Made by a program: the position numbers and the translations under genes
NCBI GenBank assembly: GCA_903834925.1
Contig: CAILLA010000307.1
Span: 1 to 60,358, forward strand
Reading direction: 5' to 3'
Length of the DNA: 60,358 nt
Origin: an uncultured Schlesneria sp.
Lineage (GTDB): Bacteria > Planctomycetota > Planctomycetia > Planctomycetales > Planctomycetaceae
The notes under the pieces: generated by a model
What the model was told of the DNA's origin: nothing
Database searches by the model: none
Seen by the model: the letters and a program-made list of their open reading frames with translations, nothing else
Part shown: one piece after another, positions 26,325-35,888 of the stretch
Numbering within the stretch: position 1 is the stretch's first letter
Layout: every line of letters begins with the position of its first letter

Positions 26325-27679
26325 TGCTCATCACCCGCCACGAGTGCGATTTGCAAATCCATCACGTTTGTGTGGGTTGGCCCCGTCTTGATCAAGCCAC
26401 CGACTTGATCGAAAAACGTATAGGAATCATTGATCGCGAGAAACTCATCCGGTTGTAAAACACGCTCTTTGGCGTTCTTCTGAACCACCGTGTCATAGAA
26501 CGCACCGGCTGCGTCGGTTGGTCCATCCTCGCCGTCAGTCCCCCCGGATAAGACGATGAAACGTCGGATGTCCTCGTTGCCCCAGCGGCATCCCGCAGCC
26601 AACGCGACTTCCTGGTTTCGGCCTCCTTTGCGAGGTCGATCGGTGACAGCCAGTTTGACAACAGGCTCGCCGCCGCCCAGAAAGCAAAAACCTTTCCCCT
26701 GGGCTTTCTGAAGTGAAGTAAGGCATGTTTCCGCCAATTCGACACCAATGTCACTCGCAATTCCCTGGCGATCCGTACCGAGGTTACGCACTTCAAAGCC
26801 AAGCGACCATGCATGGGATGCAGCGGCATCGAGTGCCGTTTGATTATTCCCAATGATACAGTTGCGACATGGTATTGTCGGAGCATGTCTCGAGGCAGAA
26901 GTTCGAGTCTGCTCTTCCAGAACGCGCCAGACGGACTCGGGGACCAATGCATCGGGAGTTGTGCGGGGTGAGTATTTTTGGAGGACCGCAAGCGCGTCTT
27001 GTGCGGTACCTGTGTCACAGACCGTCGGTCCCGATGCGATGATATCCAGAGGATCGCCTGGGACGTCTGAAATGATCAAAGCAATCATTCGTCCCGCCGT
27101 AGCCGCTCGCAGAAGGCCTCCCCCTTTCACAAGCGAGAGTCGTTTGCGAACGGTATTGAGTTCCTGAATCGTTGCTCCTGATCTCATCAGGCAACGTGTG
27201 ACCTTGAGTTTGTCGTCCAGGCTGATTCCTGGAATCGGGGCGGGCAAGAGTGCGCTACCGCCGCCTGAGATCAACACCAGACACAGGTCGTTTTCATCGA
27301 GTGACGACACCAGTTCGAGAATCCGCTGGCAACCGACCACGCCATCAGAAGTTGGTTCGTTGACTCCCGCAGGACGGGCAGCGTGCAAATGGATCTGCTG
27401 CAGAGGTCGAACGCAATCGGAAGGGACATTGACCCATCCAACAACCTTGGAGGCAACTAAATCCCATCCAAGTGATGCCTCTGTACCAGCGGCCATACCC
27501 GCACCGGCTTTTCCGGCACCGACGACGACAATACGACCGATCGACGCAAGGTCAAACTTTTCACCGACGATCGTAACGACTCGATGGTCGGATTGGATCG
27601 CACGACGAACCAGCGCCGCAGAGTCAACTGCGGCGACACCCGCGCTCCAAATGGCCTCTGCCTGTTCTCGCAGAGTCAC
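26321..27679 (-). CDS. Glycerate kinase, DUF4147/TtuD type
   Basis: This 452-residue protein belongs to the glycerate 2-kinase family that phosphorylates D-glycerate with ATP. Family stretches are VVVGAGKAGAGMAAGTE, LISGGGSALLPAPIPGISL, LNTVRKRLSLVKGGGL, ALIISDVPGDPLDIIASGPT, GGGEPVVKL and LSGGTDGEDGPTDAAGA. Length and order are normal. Its stop overlaps the start of the downstream amino-acid-kinase-fold gene by 4 bases, so the two are one translation unit. The pair suggests a link between glycerate/serine metabolism and the unknown kinase. The protein is cytoplasmic. Confidence 0.93.
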   Translation of the reverse strand: MTLREQAEAIWSAGVAAVDSAALVRRAIQSDHRVVTIVGEKFDLASIGRIVVVGAGKAGAGMAAGTEASLGWDLVASKVVGWVNVPSDCVRPLQQIHLHAARPAGVNEPTSDGVVGCQRILELVSSLDENDLCLVLISGGGSALLPAPIPGISLDDKLKVTRCLMRSGATIQELNTVRKRLSLVKGGGLLRAATAGRMIALIISDVPGDPLDIIASGPTVCDTGTAQDALAVLQKYSPRTTPDALVPESVWRVLEEQTRTSASRHAPTIPCRNCIIGNNQTALDAAASHAWSLGFEVRNLGTDRQGIASDIGVELAETCLTSLQKAQGKGFCFLGGGEPVVKLAVTDRPRKGGRNQEVALAAGCRWGNEDIRRFIVLSGGTDGEDGPTDAAGAFYDTVVQKNAKERVLQPDEFLAINDSYTFFDQVGGLIKTGPTHTNVMDLQIALVAGDEQ

Positions 27680-27816
27680 TTCAGGTCATCCCAAAGATGA
27701 AAAGTGGTCGCAATACGGCGGATCTGGCGGCACATGGTGCGCACGGCGAAGGAGTCAAATTGATTCGTTCGGACCGTCCGGCAAATTATGCCGCTCTTGT
27801 GACGAGCTTAATCTCG

Positions 27817-28038
27817 TCACGCACCTGGTCGCAATCGCATGTACGCAGAAATGATCTCGTAGAGGTCACTGGAAACCTGGATTTCATCATCGGCAAAATC
27901 GGCCAGCCAGGTCCGATTCCAACGAGTGGCATCCTGCAATGCTCGAGAGATGTCACCCAAACGAACGGTGACGTTCTCGGCAACTTCTTGAGTCGTCTCT
28001 TCTTCACCGGTAAATAGCCGAAGGCGATGTCGCATCAT
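27817..28038 (-). CDS. Conserved small acidic protein
   Basis: This 73-residue frame (MMRHRLRLFTGEEETTQEVA onward) contains VRLGDISRALQDATRWNRTW and DFADDEIQVSSDLYEIISAY. I recall similar 60-80-residue proteins with the R-N-TWL-DF-DDEI core in Planctomycetes, so it is likely real although short. It has no signal peptide or membrane segment, and the function is unknown. It lies alone between coaE and the glycerate kinase gene on the same strand. Confidence 0.65.
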   Translation of the reverse strand: MMRHRLRLFTGEEETTQEVAENVTVRLGDISRALQDATRWNRTWLADFADDEIQVSSDLYEIISAYMRLRPGA

Positions 28039-28240
28039 TTCTTCCCTGGTGCCGAAGCGACTGAAAATCGTTAAAACCGCGCAAACTCCACGCAGCCCAA
28101 CAACAGAATCGGCATCATTCGCAGAGTGACTTGAATTGATTTTAACGGAAAAGCGGACAATTCCGGAAATGCCACCTGCACCAGCATTGCCGTTCCTTCA
28201 TCAACTTCAGGATGAGAATGATTGACTTACTGAAGTTAGA

Positions 28241-28906
28241 CTACTTAACGATGCATCGCGCACGAAGCATTTCGAGAAGCTGACTTCCCGCATACTCCAG
28301 ATCCCGGTCGTTTGTAACAATGAAGTCTGCTTCCCGCCGTTTTCTATCCAGTCTCCACTGACTCGCTTCACGTCGCCGAAGTTCATCTTCGGTCCAGTTG
28401 CGATTCTGTTGAACTCGCGCCAAACGAATTGCATCAGGCGTGTCCACGAAGACCACAAGGTCACACAACCGGCGCCAACCCGCCTCTAACAGGACGGCAG
28501 CGTCGAGCAATACGGCGACTCGACGGTTGGTCGTTGCCAAGTCGATCTCGTCGGAGATTCTTCGACCGATTTCCGGATGGACAATTTGCTCAAGATCATG
28601 TCTTGCCGCAAGCTGTTCTGGATGATCTCCAAAGACATGCTTGGCCAAAGCAGACCGATTGACGAACCCGTCAACTCCAAAAATGCCAGGGCCAAACCGG
28701 TGAAGTAGTGCCTCTTTGACAATTGCCGACTTCAGTGCATCATGCCCAAGCTTGTCTGCGTCAATCACCGATACATTGGCATGTGCCGCCACCCAATTGG
28801 CAACGGCACTTTTTCCCGACCCGATTCCTCCGACAACTCCGATCACCGGAATAGTCTTAGGTATCACAGTTGGCTGCAATAGGGTTACCTCTGCCGGATC
28901 ATTCAT
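28241..28906 (-). CDS. coaE: Dephospho-CoA kinase
   Basis: CoaE phosphorylates the ribose 3'-OH of dephospho-CoA, the last step of coenzyme A synthesis. From ATG 28906 the product has 221 residues, preceded by possible starts at 28918 and 28963. The Walker A motif is GVVGGIGSGKSAVANW, with the CoA-binding DADKLGHDAL next. HPEIGRRI and DAAVLLEAGWRRLCDLVVFVD follow, and the lid region has RREASQWRLDRKRREADFIV. All CoaE elements are present. The chosen start overlaps the stop of the upstream PQQ-like gene by 8 bases (ATGAATGA), suggesting coupled translation. Confidence 0.94.
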   Translation of the reverse strand: MNDPAEVTLLQPTVIPKTIPVIGVVGGIGSGKSAVANWVAAHANVSVIDADKLGHDALKSAIVKEALLHRFGPGIFGVDGFVNRSALAKHVFGDHPEQLAARHDLEQIVHPEIGRRISDEIDLATTNRRVAVLLDAAVLLEAGWRRLCDLVVFVDTPDAIRLARVQQNRNWTEDELRRREASQWRLDRKRREADFIVTNDRDLEYAGSQLLEMLRARCIVK

Positions 28907-30620
28907 TGCCGCCAGCATCTTCGGTTGAGCCCTGCTTGACGCCGCCTTTAAGCTTGGCGCCATTTTTCAGGGCGATCAGAGTGCTCTTATTGGCAATGAA
29001 AAGTGTGTCGCTCGCTACAACCGGGGTTGTGTAGAGGGAGTTGATCATGTTGTTTTCGGCCAGAACGTTGAGTTCTTTCGAAAGCTCAAAGACAGTGATG
29101 TCGCCATCTTCATCACCCACATAGACTTTGCCGTCAACGATCAGCACGGAACCCCAGGCCGCCGAAAACATATCGTGAGTCCAGTAGACGACGGGCTTTC
29201 CATCGACAGTCTTTTTCGCATCGACACAATGCACAAGCCCACCGATGTCTGTCACAAACAACAGGTCATCTTTAATTGCGACGCTGCCCATTGTGCGATG
29301 CATCGATTCTTCGAATTCCTTTTTGCCGTTCTTATTGCGGTCAACGGCATCGTAATGCCAGATCGCGGCCGAGTTGGGGTTTGGGATCGCCTTTTCGCCT
29401 TTCGTAGAGTCGACCGCTTTCAGTCGTTTATGGGGAATTTCTTTCCCTTGCGCATCGACGGCCAATTCGATACTGACGTCTCCTCGTTTCGTGGGATCGA
29501 TGCAATACAGGTGGCCGTTCCCTTCACCATGTTCGGGGTCTTCACCCATTCCGACATAGACATAGCCATCGTAGAAGACTGGAGTGCTGATGAGGTGATT
29601 TCGAGTGGACCGTCCGCCGAGTATATAAGCTGAATCTTTTGGGTTGCCGTCGAACTTCCAAATCAGCTTTGCTCCCCCTTTGCCGTCACCAGCGGGATCA
29701 AAACTGTATAGCCAACCGTCGCCGCCCCCCATCACGACTTGCTCGCGCCCACCCGCCTCAAACACGCAGGGGCTGGACCATTGACCGTGAAGAATGTTCA
29801 ATCCTGGAGACTTGTCCGTCCAAAGCAATTTCCCAGAATTCTTATCCAGACAGATAAAGCTTGGTGCATTGGGGGCTGGCAGGTTGATGTGACCTTCATC
29901 GACACCGTTTCCGGTGATGACAAAACAGCGGTCCCCGACACAGGTGATTGAGCACGAACACATGTTGTGCTGTGAGACGCCGAGATCACCCATCATGTCG
30001 TAACGCCAGATGATATCCGCTTCGTCGAGATTCTCGTTTGCTTCAGCTTTGAAAGGCCCGTCATTTTCGCCGTCGTGGAAGCCTTCAACATCCAGGCAGA
30101 CGACTTCACCACGGCTGGTGTTGTACCAAAGGCGTTTGTCGTCGCAGTAAACTGTTGAACAAACCCCTTGTTGTGGCCAATCATGAACACGACCGGTAGG
30201 GAGTTTCGGTGAAGAGGCCTGCCACAAAAACTTGCCGGTTTTTTCTTCGAATGCGAGGAGTACTCCGAGGTCAATCTTCGAGGGATATCGTTTGAGGTAT
30301 CCGTGAGTATTGTTCGTACCGACGAACACCTTGCCGTTGGCGATGACCGGGTTGCCGTAAGTCTGAGAACCAAGCGGCGAGGCCCACAGGACGTTTTCGC
30401 CGGTTTCGAGGTTCCATTTGAAAGGAATGTTTTCTCCGGCAGGCGTGTTATTACGATGTGGGGAACCGCCCCACTGTGGCCAGTCGTACTTGCTGACTTT
30501 CATCTTGCTGATGAAATTCAGAGCGTCGTCGGTCGGGTTAAATTTGTCGGCAGCTGAAGCCGAACCGGCAATTGCGAAGCCTAACGCCACTACCGCGATT
30601 TTTGTTGAAAGCGAAGCCAT
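28899..30620 (-). CDS. Exported PQQ-like beta-propeller protein (short)
   Basis: The 573-residue protein starts at ATG 30620 (AAGGA 8 bases upstream), with a signal peptide ending GSASA-AD. It is built of PQQ-like propeller repeats: WPQWGGSPHRNNT, NVLWASPLGSQTYGNPVIANG, GKVFVGTNN, LICLDKNSGKLLWTDK-type strands, QVVMGGGDGWLYSFD and KVYVGDEDGDITVFEL. Many Cys are present near NMCSCSITCVGDRC. In Planctomycetes such quinoprotein-like proteins are numerous and usually lack proven PQQ binding. It is periplasmic. It is the first gene of a unit with coaE, and a second propeller gene lies 77 bases upstream on the same strand. Confidence 0.9.
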   Translation of the reverse strand: MASLSTKIAVVALGFAIAGSASAADKFNPTDDALNFISKMKVSKYDWPQWGGSPHRNNTPAGENIPFKWNLETGENVLWASPLGSQTYGNPVIANGKVFVGTNNTHGYLKRYPSKIDLGVLLAFEEKTGKFLWQASSPKLPTGRVHDWPQQGVCSTVYCDDKRLWYNTSRGEVVCLDVEGFHDGENDGPFKAEANENLDEADIIWRYDMMGDLGVSQHNMCSCSITCVGDRCFVITGNGVDEGHINLPAPNAPSFICLDKNSGKLLWTDKSPGLNILHGQWSSPCVFEAGGREQVVMGGGDGWLYSFDPAGDGKGGAKLIWKFDGNPKDSAYILGGRSTRNHLISTPVFYDGYVYVGMGEDPEHGEGNGHLYCIDPTKRGDVSIELAVDAQGKEIPHKRLKAVDSTKGEKAIPNPNSAAIWHYDAVDRNKNGKKEFEESMHRTMGSVAIKDDLLFVTDIGGLVHCVDAKKTVDGKPVVYWTHDMFSAAWGSVLIVDGKVYVGDEDGDITVFELSKELNVLAENNMINSLYTTPVVASDTLFIANKSTLIALKNGAKLKGGVKQGSTEDAGGNE

Positions 30621-30697
30621 TCTCATTCCTTATCGTGAAATCGTCTTAATGCGTTCGTTATCGAATTGTGTTGATACCGGTCGTCTCGAAACTCGAA

Positions 30698-33289
30698 TTA
30701 CTGCGGTACAACTTTGACGTTATCGATGAAGATCTCGGCGTCTTTAGCATTGCCAACCAAGCCTGGGCTACCGCTATCGTTCGCGGGGCTATCGGCCCAT
30801 TCGATCGACCATTGCGAAGGTTCGGTTTCGTCACGCTTCCAAACCTTACCACGACAGACCGAGACCTTTTCCCCGTTTTGTACTTCGTTTGTCACAACAA
30901 ACTTCATCGTGTACCAGACCTCAGGTTCCCACGGAAATTCCACTTCGTGAACCTTTTGGTCGTGTGGAACCCAGGAATAAACCTTGAGTTTCTGTGCGGC
31001 ACCCATCATCTCAAACCGATAACGCTGGTTGGTGAGTCCGATATCCGGGACTTTGGCATTCTTGTCAGCATCGGCTCCGGCATCCACCTTGTTTGCCAGA
31101 ACATCCGCCTGAATGGTGTAGTTCTTCGAGCCAGGATGGCCGAGCCAACCCTGGCTACGAGTCCCCTTGGGAATCGTTGTGATCTTGCACATCACTCCGT
31201 TGCCCGTCACCTTTCGTGGGCCTTTGGTGACAACGAGTTGAATGGGGATCTTATCGGTTCCAGTCCATTCAGAACTGGCGATGACCCCTTGTTCTTGCAG
31301 TAACTTCAACGAAGGATCGAGTTTCTCTTTTGCCTGATCCTGGTTCGTAATCGCTTCGAGCAAGCCGAGATATCGCTTGAATCCGGTAAATGCCTGAGCC
31401 GGAGTCGAATCATCATACGTCGCCTTCAGTACTTCATCCTTCGCCTTCGGTGGGGGTGCGTTGGTGAATTGCGTCGTCAGAGCAATGTACAATTTGGCCG
31501 CCATTGGGTCCTTCGCTTTCAATTCCCGATAGAAATCGTAATCGATCGCGATGTGACGATACCGAATTCCAACGCCGGTTACGGGGACCAAACCGTCGTC
31601 GAAAGTGAACGACCACGGCGTTTCGGCAGTTACCTCTGGGATCACTCGAATGCGGGCCTGACTCTTCAGATCACCTAGCTCGGCGTTGACGATGACCGCT
31701 GCGTTCACGCTACCGCCAGGACCTGTGTAAATACCAGATGCATCGATTGCGCCTGGTCCTTGAAGTGTAAATTTCACGTCCGTTGGATCAGCCGTCTTCA
31801 AGTACTGTCCAGCTGCATTATAAAGGTAGACCGAATACTGCTGCTTGTTTTTCGGCTTAAGCAGTGATTCCACGGGGACAACCAGTGCCGTGGCTGGCTT
31901 CTGATCTTCCGCAACAGGTGTCTCTTTGGCTGCAACCGGAATTGGATTAGCTGTTGGGGTTACGTCTTTTTTTCCAATGCAATACATCATGGTTTCGCAG
32001 GCAAGATAGATTCGGCCATGCGAGATGATCGGTGATGCGTTGACATCGCCTTGTTCCAGTCGCAAGCTGTGGATCTTCTTAAGTCCTTTGGCTGGATCAG
32101 GGGCGAAAATAAACCATCGGCCATTCCCGTCGACGACGTAGATTTTCCCGTCACCATAGACCGGGCTTCCACGACCCATCGTCCCGATTTTGGATTTCCC
32201 GACGAGTGCTCCTGTCTTCAGATCATTGACGAAGAAGATGCCGCCATCGTCGACGGAGTAGACTCGATCGTCGATCACCAACGGAGCAGTCTTACCGATG
32301 AATTCTTCCTTTGTCCGCCAGAGTTCACCAGATTTTGTGATATTCCCCGATTTCGAAGCATCGACGGCGAAGAGGGCACCCATTGCGGTGTCATCCAGGT
32401 TTTCTTCGCTGTGCCCGGAAAGTACCGTGCTTCCAATAATGGTCGGTGCCGTGTTAATGCCGCGAAGCGAGACGTCATAATTCCAGAGGATTTTTCCGGT
32501 ACGTGGCTGCAAGCCATAGACGCTGCCGTCGCCGCATCCAATCACGTATTGGGCTTGTCCGTTAATGACAGAAATGGCCGGAGCGCTGTAGGTCGTATCT
32601 TCAGGAAGTGGTCTCGTACTTTGGAACCACACGGACTGACCGTTTCGCTTGTCAAAAGCGATAATACGATGAGCGGGTCGGGCCATCTCGCCCCATCCGA
32701 TGACAACACCACTGATTATCACGAGATTTTCGAAGACGATCGGAAAATTGGTTCGCCCACCATAGGTGCTGAGCATTCCGTATTCTTCGCTCATCGAATG
32801 TGACCAGATGGTCTTTCCGGTTTCACCGTCCATGCATTGAAAGTAACCGCAAACGCCTAGGGCGAAGACATTTCCTGTCGCGGGGTCACCAACGACGCTA
32901 GACCATCCGACGCGGGTATCCGGCACGTCTGTCAGATAGACGTTGAAGATGTTCTCCCATTTGATTTCGCCCGTCGCGGCATCAGCACAAACGACCTTTT
33001 CGGCTTCCTTGGTTGTTCCGGGATTGTGCCGAACAAGCGTGTAAAGGTTTCCGTTCAACACAATCGGAGTTGACCGACTTCCGAGTTCAGGTTTGCTCCA
33101 AATCACATTCTCGCCTTCCGGCGACCAGGTATCGGGTAGATCCTTTTCACGCGAAATCCCGTTCATTTCGGGACCTCGCCAATAGGGCCAGTCGAGAGGG
33201 TCCGCTGTCTTCTTCTCGTCGGCCAGCAGACCAATTGGAAGGGCAATCAACAGACCGAACAAACAGGCAAACCAAGGTCGCATCGGCAT
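30698..33289 (-). CDS. Exported PQQ-like beta-propeller protein (long)
   Basis: The 863-residue protein is assigned the ATG at 33289 (AGGA 8 bases upstream); in-frame ATGs at 33298 and 33316 are alternatives. The signal peptide is RPWFACLFGLLIALPIGLLA. Residues ~35-420 form a PQQ-like propeller (WPYWRGPEMNGISREKDLPD, NVIWSKPELGSRSTPIVLNG, GKILWNYDVSLRG, GKIYVVDGNGRWFIF). After a Pro/Ala/Val linker (~425-455), a second part (~455-863) has a small Ig-like/beta segment (VKFTLQGPGAIDASGIYTG) and a C-terminal jelly-roll-like region ending in DAEIFIDNVKVVPQ. It is probably periplasmic. The C-terminus suggests carbohydrate or ligand binding, by inference. Confidence 0.88.
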   Translation of the reverse strand: MPMRPWFACLFGLLIALPIGLLADEKKTADPLDWPYWRGPEMNGISREKDLPDTWSPEGENVIWSKPELGSRSTPIVLNGNLYTLVRHNPGTTKEAEKVVCADAATGEIKWENIFNVYLTDVPDTRVGWSSVVGDPATGNVFALGVCGYFQCMDGETGKTIWSHSMSEEYGMLSTYGGRTNFPIVFENLVIISGVVIGWGEMARPAHRIIAFDKRNGQSVWFQSTRPLPEDTTYSAPAISVINGQAQYVIGCGDGSVYGLQPRTGKILWNYDVSLRGINTAPTIIGSTVLSGHSEENLDDTAMGALFAVDASKSGNITKSGELWRTKEEFIGKTAPLVIDDRVYSVDDGGIFFVNDLKTGALVGKSKIGTMGRGSPVYGDGKIYVVDGNGRWFIFAPDPAKGLKKIHSLRLEQGDVNASPIISHGRIYLACETMMYCIGKKDVTPTANPIPVAAKETPVAEDQKPATALVVPVESLLKPKNKQQYSVYLYNAAGQYLKTADPTDVKFTLQGPGAIDASGIYTGPGGSVNAAVIVNAELGDLKSQARIRVIPEVTAETPWSFTFDDGLVPVTGVGIRYRHIAIDYDFYRELKAKDPMAAKLYIALTTQFTNAPPPKAKDEVLKATYDDSTPAQAFTGFKRYLGLLEAITNQDQAKEKLDPSLKLLQEQGVIASSEWTGTDKIPIQLVVTKGPRKVTGNGVMCKITTIPKGTRSQGWLGHPGSKNYTIQADVLANKVDAGADADKNAKVPDIGLTNQRYRFEMMGAAQKLKVYSWVPHDQKVHEVEFPWEPEVWYTMKFVVTNEVQNGEKVSVCRGKVWKRDETEPSQWSIEWADSPANDSGSPGLVGNAKDAEIFIDNVKVVPQ

Positions 33290-33564
33290 GGTGAACATCC
33301 TGTGTTTCAGACTCAAATTCGGGCGGGCAGATCATGGCGGGATCTAAAAGTATTGATCCTAAACATACCCAAACCCAATCGGTCGAGCAAGCAGCCAAGC
33401 TTGGGGAACCATCGCGATCGCGTTTTTGCCGTAGAGGTTACTTTTCGACGAACATCGGGTAATTTGACGTTCTGGTCCTGGTGATCCGGTCCGTGGTCAA
33501 TATGGCTTAAGTAAACTTTGGAAATCGTCCGCGATTGACTTTTGCTTGAGAATGGTGAATCGAA

Positions 33565-35592
33565 ATGCTCGTCAGCTGGAACTGGCTTAATCAATATGTT
33601 TCCCTGGATGTCTCGGTCGCAGAATTGTCTGATCGATTGACAATGTCAGGTCTCAATTTAGAAGAGTTCCATCCAGTCGACGCAGACTCGTGCATTGATC
33701 TTGAGGTGACGAGCAACCGGCCGGACTGCCTCGGACATTTGGGAGTTGCACGCGAAGCAGCCGTCTTGTACCAAAAGCCGATCAACGTTCCATCGGCGGC
33801 ACCCCGAACCGTTCCCACCAAGACCGCGTCCGTGACTTCGGTCTCTATCGAATCTCCGGATTTGTGTTCACAATACCATGCACGAGTCATTCGCGGTGTC
33901 AAAGTCGGTCCAAGCCCGGCATGGATGGTTGAACGCTTAAAGACGGTTGGTATTGCGTCCATCAATAACATTGTCGATATCACCAATTATGTGTTAATGG
34001 AGTGTGGCCAACCCCTGCACGCGTTTGATTTCAACAAGCTTCACGGAAAACAAATCGTTGTTCGTCGAGCCAAGACTGGCGAAAAATTACAGGCCATCGA
34101 TCACAAAGAGTATTTATTGACCGATGATTTTTGCGTCATCGCCGATGCCGACCATCCGGTTGCGATCGCGGGGATCATGGGCGGGGCCGAGACGGAAATT
34201 ACTTCCTCAACGAAGGACGTTTTGGTTGAGTCAGCGCTCTTTTCGCCGCTGGCGATTCGCAATGCCTCTCGCAAGTTGAAACTCCGTAGCGACTCATCAT
34301 ACCGATTCGAACGGTCGCTCGACCCACATGGGCCTGATTGGGCCAGTCGACGTTGTTGCGAACTCATTCTGGAACTTGCGGGAGGTGAATTACTTGACGA
34401 GCCGATCTTCGCGGGGAAACAACCAACCGTAGAACGAGAACTGGTCACATTGCGTTTCGGACGAATCAGGCAAGTACTTGGAATCGATATTGCGGTTACT
34501 GATACCGTTCGAATCCTTGAAGCACTCGGTTTGAGCTTGCACCATCGAGATGGAGACATTTCCGCCACATTCGCGATCCCTTCGAACCGACGTGATTTAA
34601 CTCGCGAAATTGATCTGATCGAAGAAGTTGTCCGAATTTATGGATACGACAAAATTCCGGAAGACTCGCCCGTACCTTTATGTGCCAGCAAAAAGCGATT
34701 TCAGGATCGCGTCGGTGACCGAGTGCGCGAAACCTTGACGGCTGCCGGATTCTATGAGGCAATGACGGTCTCGCTGGTCAGCGACACAGAGAGAAAACTA
34801 TTCACGCCACGTGGTGACGCAATCGCTCCGTTGAGTATTGAACACTCCGATTTTCCCGAATTCAGCCGACTTCGACAGAGTTTAATTCCAAGTCTGCTCG
34901 TCTCACGGCGTGAGAATGAGCGGCATGGACAGTTTCATGCCCAACTTTTTGAAATTGCCCGTGTTTACCTGTCGACCGATAAAGCTGTTCCGGAGCAGAA
35001 GGCTGAACCGCGAATGGTCAGTCTCGTTAGCGGGCGCTCGTTTCACGAATTGAAGGGGGTTGTTGAACAACTCGCGATTTGTATCAATCCGATTGCGGTC
35101 GTGACGCTTCGAGAATGTGCGGTCGCTCAATTTGTGCCAGGTCGAGGTGCCGAAGTTTTTCTCAACGGGCAGATGTGGGGTTGGCTTGGCGAATTAGATC
35201 GTTCCGTTAACGATCAACTCGACTTGCGGGATGCGGTGACCGTTGCCGAACTGGATCTTGCTGTCCTTGAGGCACATGCGAATCTTGTCCCGAATTTCCG
35301 CGAGCTTCCGATACATCAGGCATCAACTCGTGACTTGAATTTTGTCTTGGACGAACCGGTCACCTGGTTAGCGCTTGAACAAACGGTCCGCCAGGCGGGT
35401 GGACCTCTCTTAGAGGCGGTTTCGTTCGGTGGTCAATATCGGGGTAAGCAAATTCCGGAAGGGAAGAAGTCTTACGTTGTAACACTTTCGTATCGATCTG
35501 ATCGCACGCTCACGAGCGAGGAAATTGAAACCGCTCAGAAAGCGGTCATCGATGCGTGTTCCAAACAGTTGTCAGCGACATTACGTGCCTGA
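33565..35592 (+). CDS. pheT: Phenylalanine-tRNA ligase beta subunit, short form
   Basis: PheT is the beta subunit of the (alpha-beta)2 enzyme that charges tRNA-Phe. The 675-residue protein starts MLVSWNWLNQYVSLDVSVAE and goes almost directly to DLEVTSNRPDCLGHLGVARE (B1). The ~100-residue EMAPII-like tRNA-binding insert of usual bacterial PheT (~800 residues) is missing. B3/B4 (editing), B5 (IPSNRRDLTREIDLIEEVVR and IYGYDKIPE), the catalytic-like domain and the C-terminal ferredoxin-fold anticodon-binding domain (STRDLNFVLDEPVTW...SYRSDRTLTSEE) are all present. pheS is not adjacent, so the two subunits are encoded apart. Confidence 0.95.
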   Translation: MLVSWNWLNQYVSLDVSVAELSDRLTMSGLNLEEFHPVDADSCIDLEVTSNRPDCLGHLGVAREAAVLYQKPINVPSAAPRTVPTKTASVTSVSIESPDLCSQYHARVIRGVKVGPSPAWMVERLKTVGIASINNIVDITNYVLMECGQPLHAFDFNKLHGKQIVVRRAKTGEKLQAIDHKEYLLTDDFCVIADADHPVAIAGIMGGAETEITSSTKDVLVESALFSPLAIRNASRKLKLRSDSSYRFERSLDPHGPDWASRRCCELILELAGGELLDEPIFAGKQPTVERELVTLRFGRIRQVLGIDIAVTDTVRILEALGLSLHHRDGDISATFAIPSNRRDLTREIDLIEEVVRIYGYDKIPEDSPVPLCASKKRFQDRVGDRVRETLTAAGFYEAMTVSLVSDTERKLFTPRGDAIAPLSIEHSDFPEFSRLRQSLIPSLLVSRRENERHGQFHAQLFEIARVYLSTDKAVPEQKAEPRMVSLVSGRSFHELKGVVEQLAICINPIAVVTLRECAVAQFVPGRGAEVFLNGQMWGWLGELDRSVNDQLDLRDAVTVAELDLAVLEAHANLVPNFRELPIHQASTRDLNFVLDEPVTWLALEQTVRQAGGPLLEAVSFGGQYRGKQIPEGKKSYVVTLSYRSDRTLTSEEIETAQKAVIDACSKQLSATLRA

Positions 35593-35736
35593 AGCCCCAC
35601 GGTGGACGTGCGACTTCGTCTTAGACGAAGCGACGAAACAAGCATTGCGATCGCAAATTGTTTGACCTTCGCTTCACGCGTGCTTCAACAGTCGAAGTTG
35701 CCACAACCGAGTGCTTTGTCAAACTTCTGAATGAGG

Positions 35737-35817
35737 GACGTCTTCAGTCATGCAGTGCTCATTCGTCAGCAGAACGAGAAGACACTGCTTCTCCGAAGAC
35801 TCCGAAGCAGTGGCACA
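35737..35817. repeat. Family-B palindromic repeat, degraded copy
   Basis: The right half (AGAAGACACTGCTTCTCCGA, then AGACTCCGAAGCAGTGGCAC) matches the copies at 58150 and 58275. The left half is degraded, with GTCTTCAGTCATGCAGTGCT in place of the usual arm. Confidence 0.7.
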
Positions 35818-35888
35818 GGATCCTAATTCAGCAGTTTGACCAAGCACTGGAAATTTACGCCAATCCCATTGATGCGACCGTCAATTGA

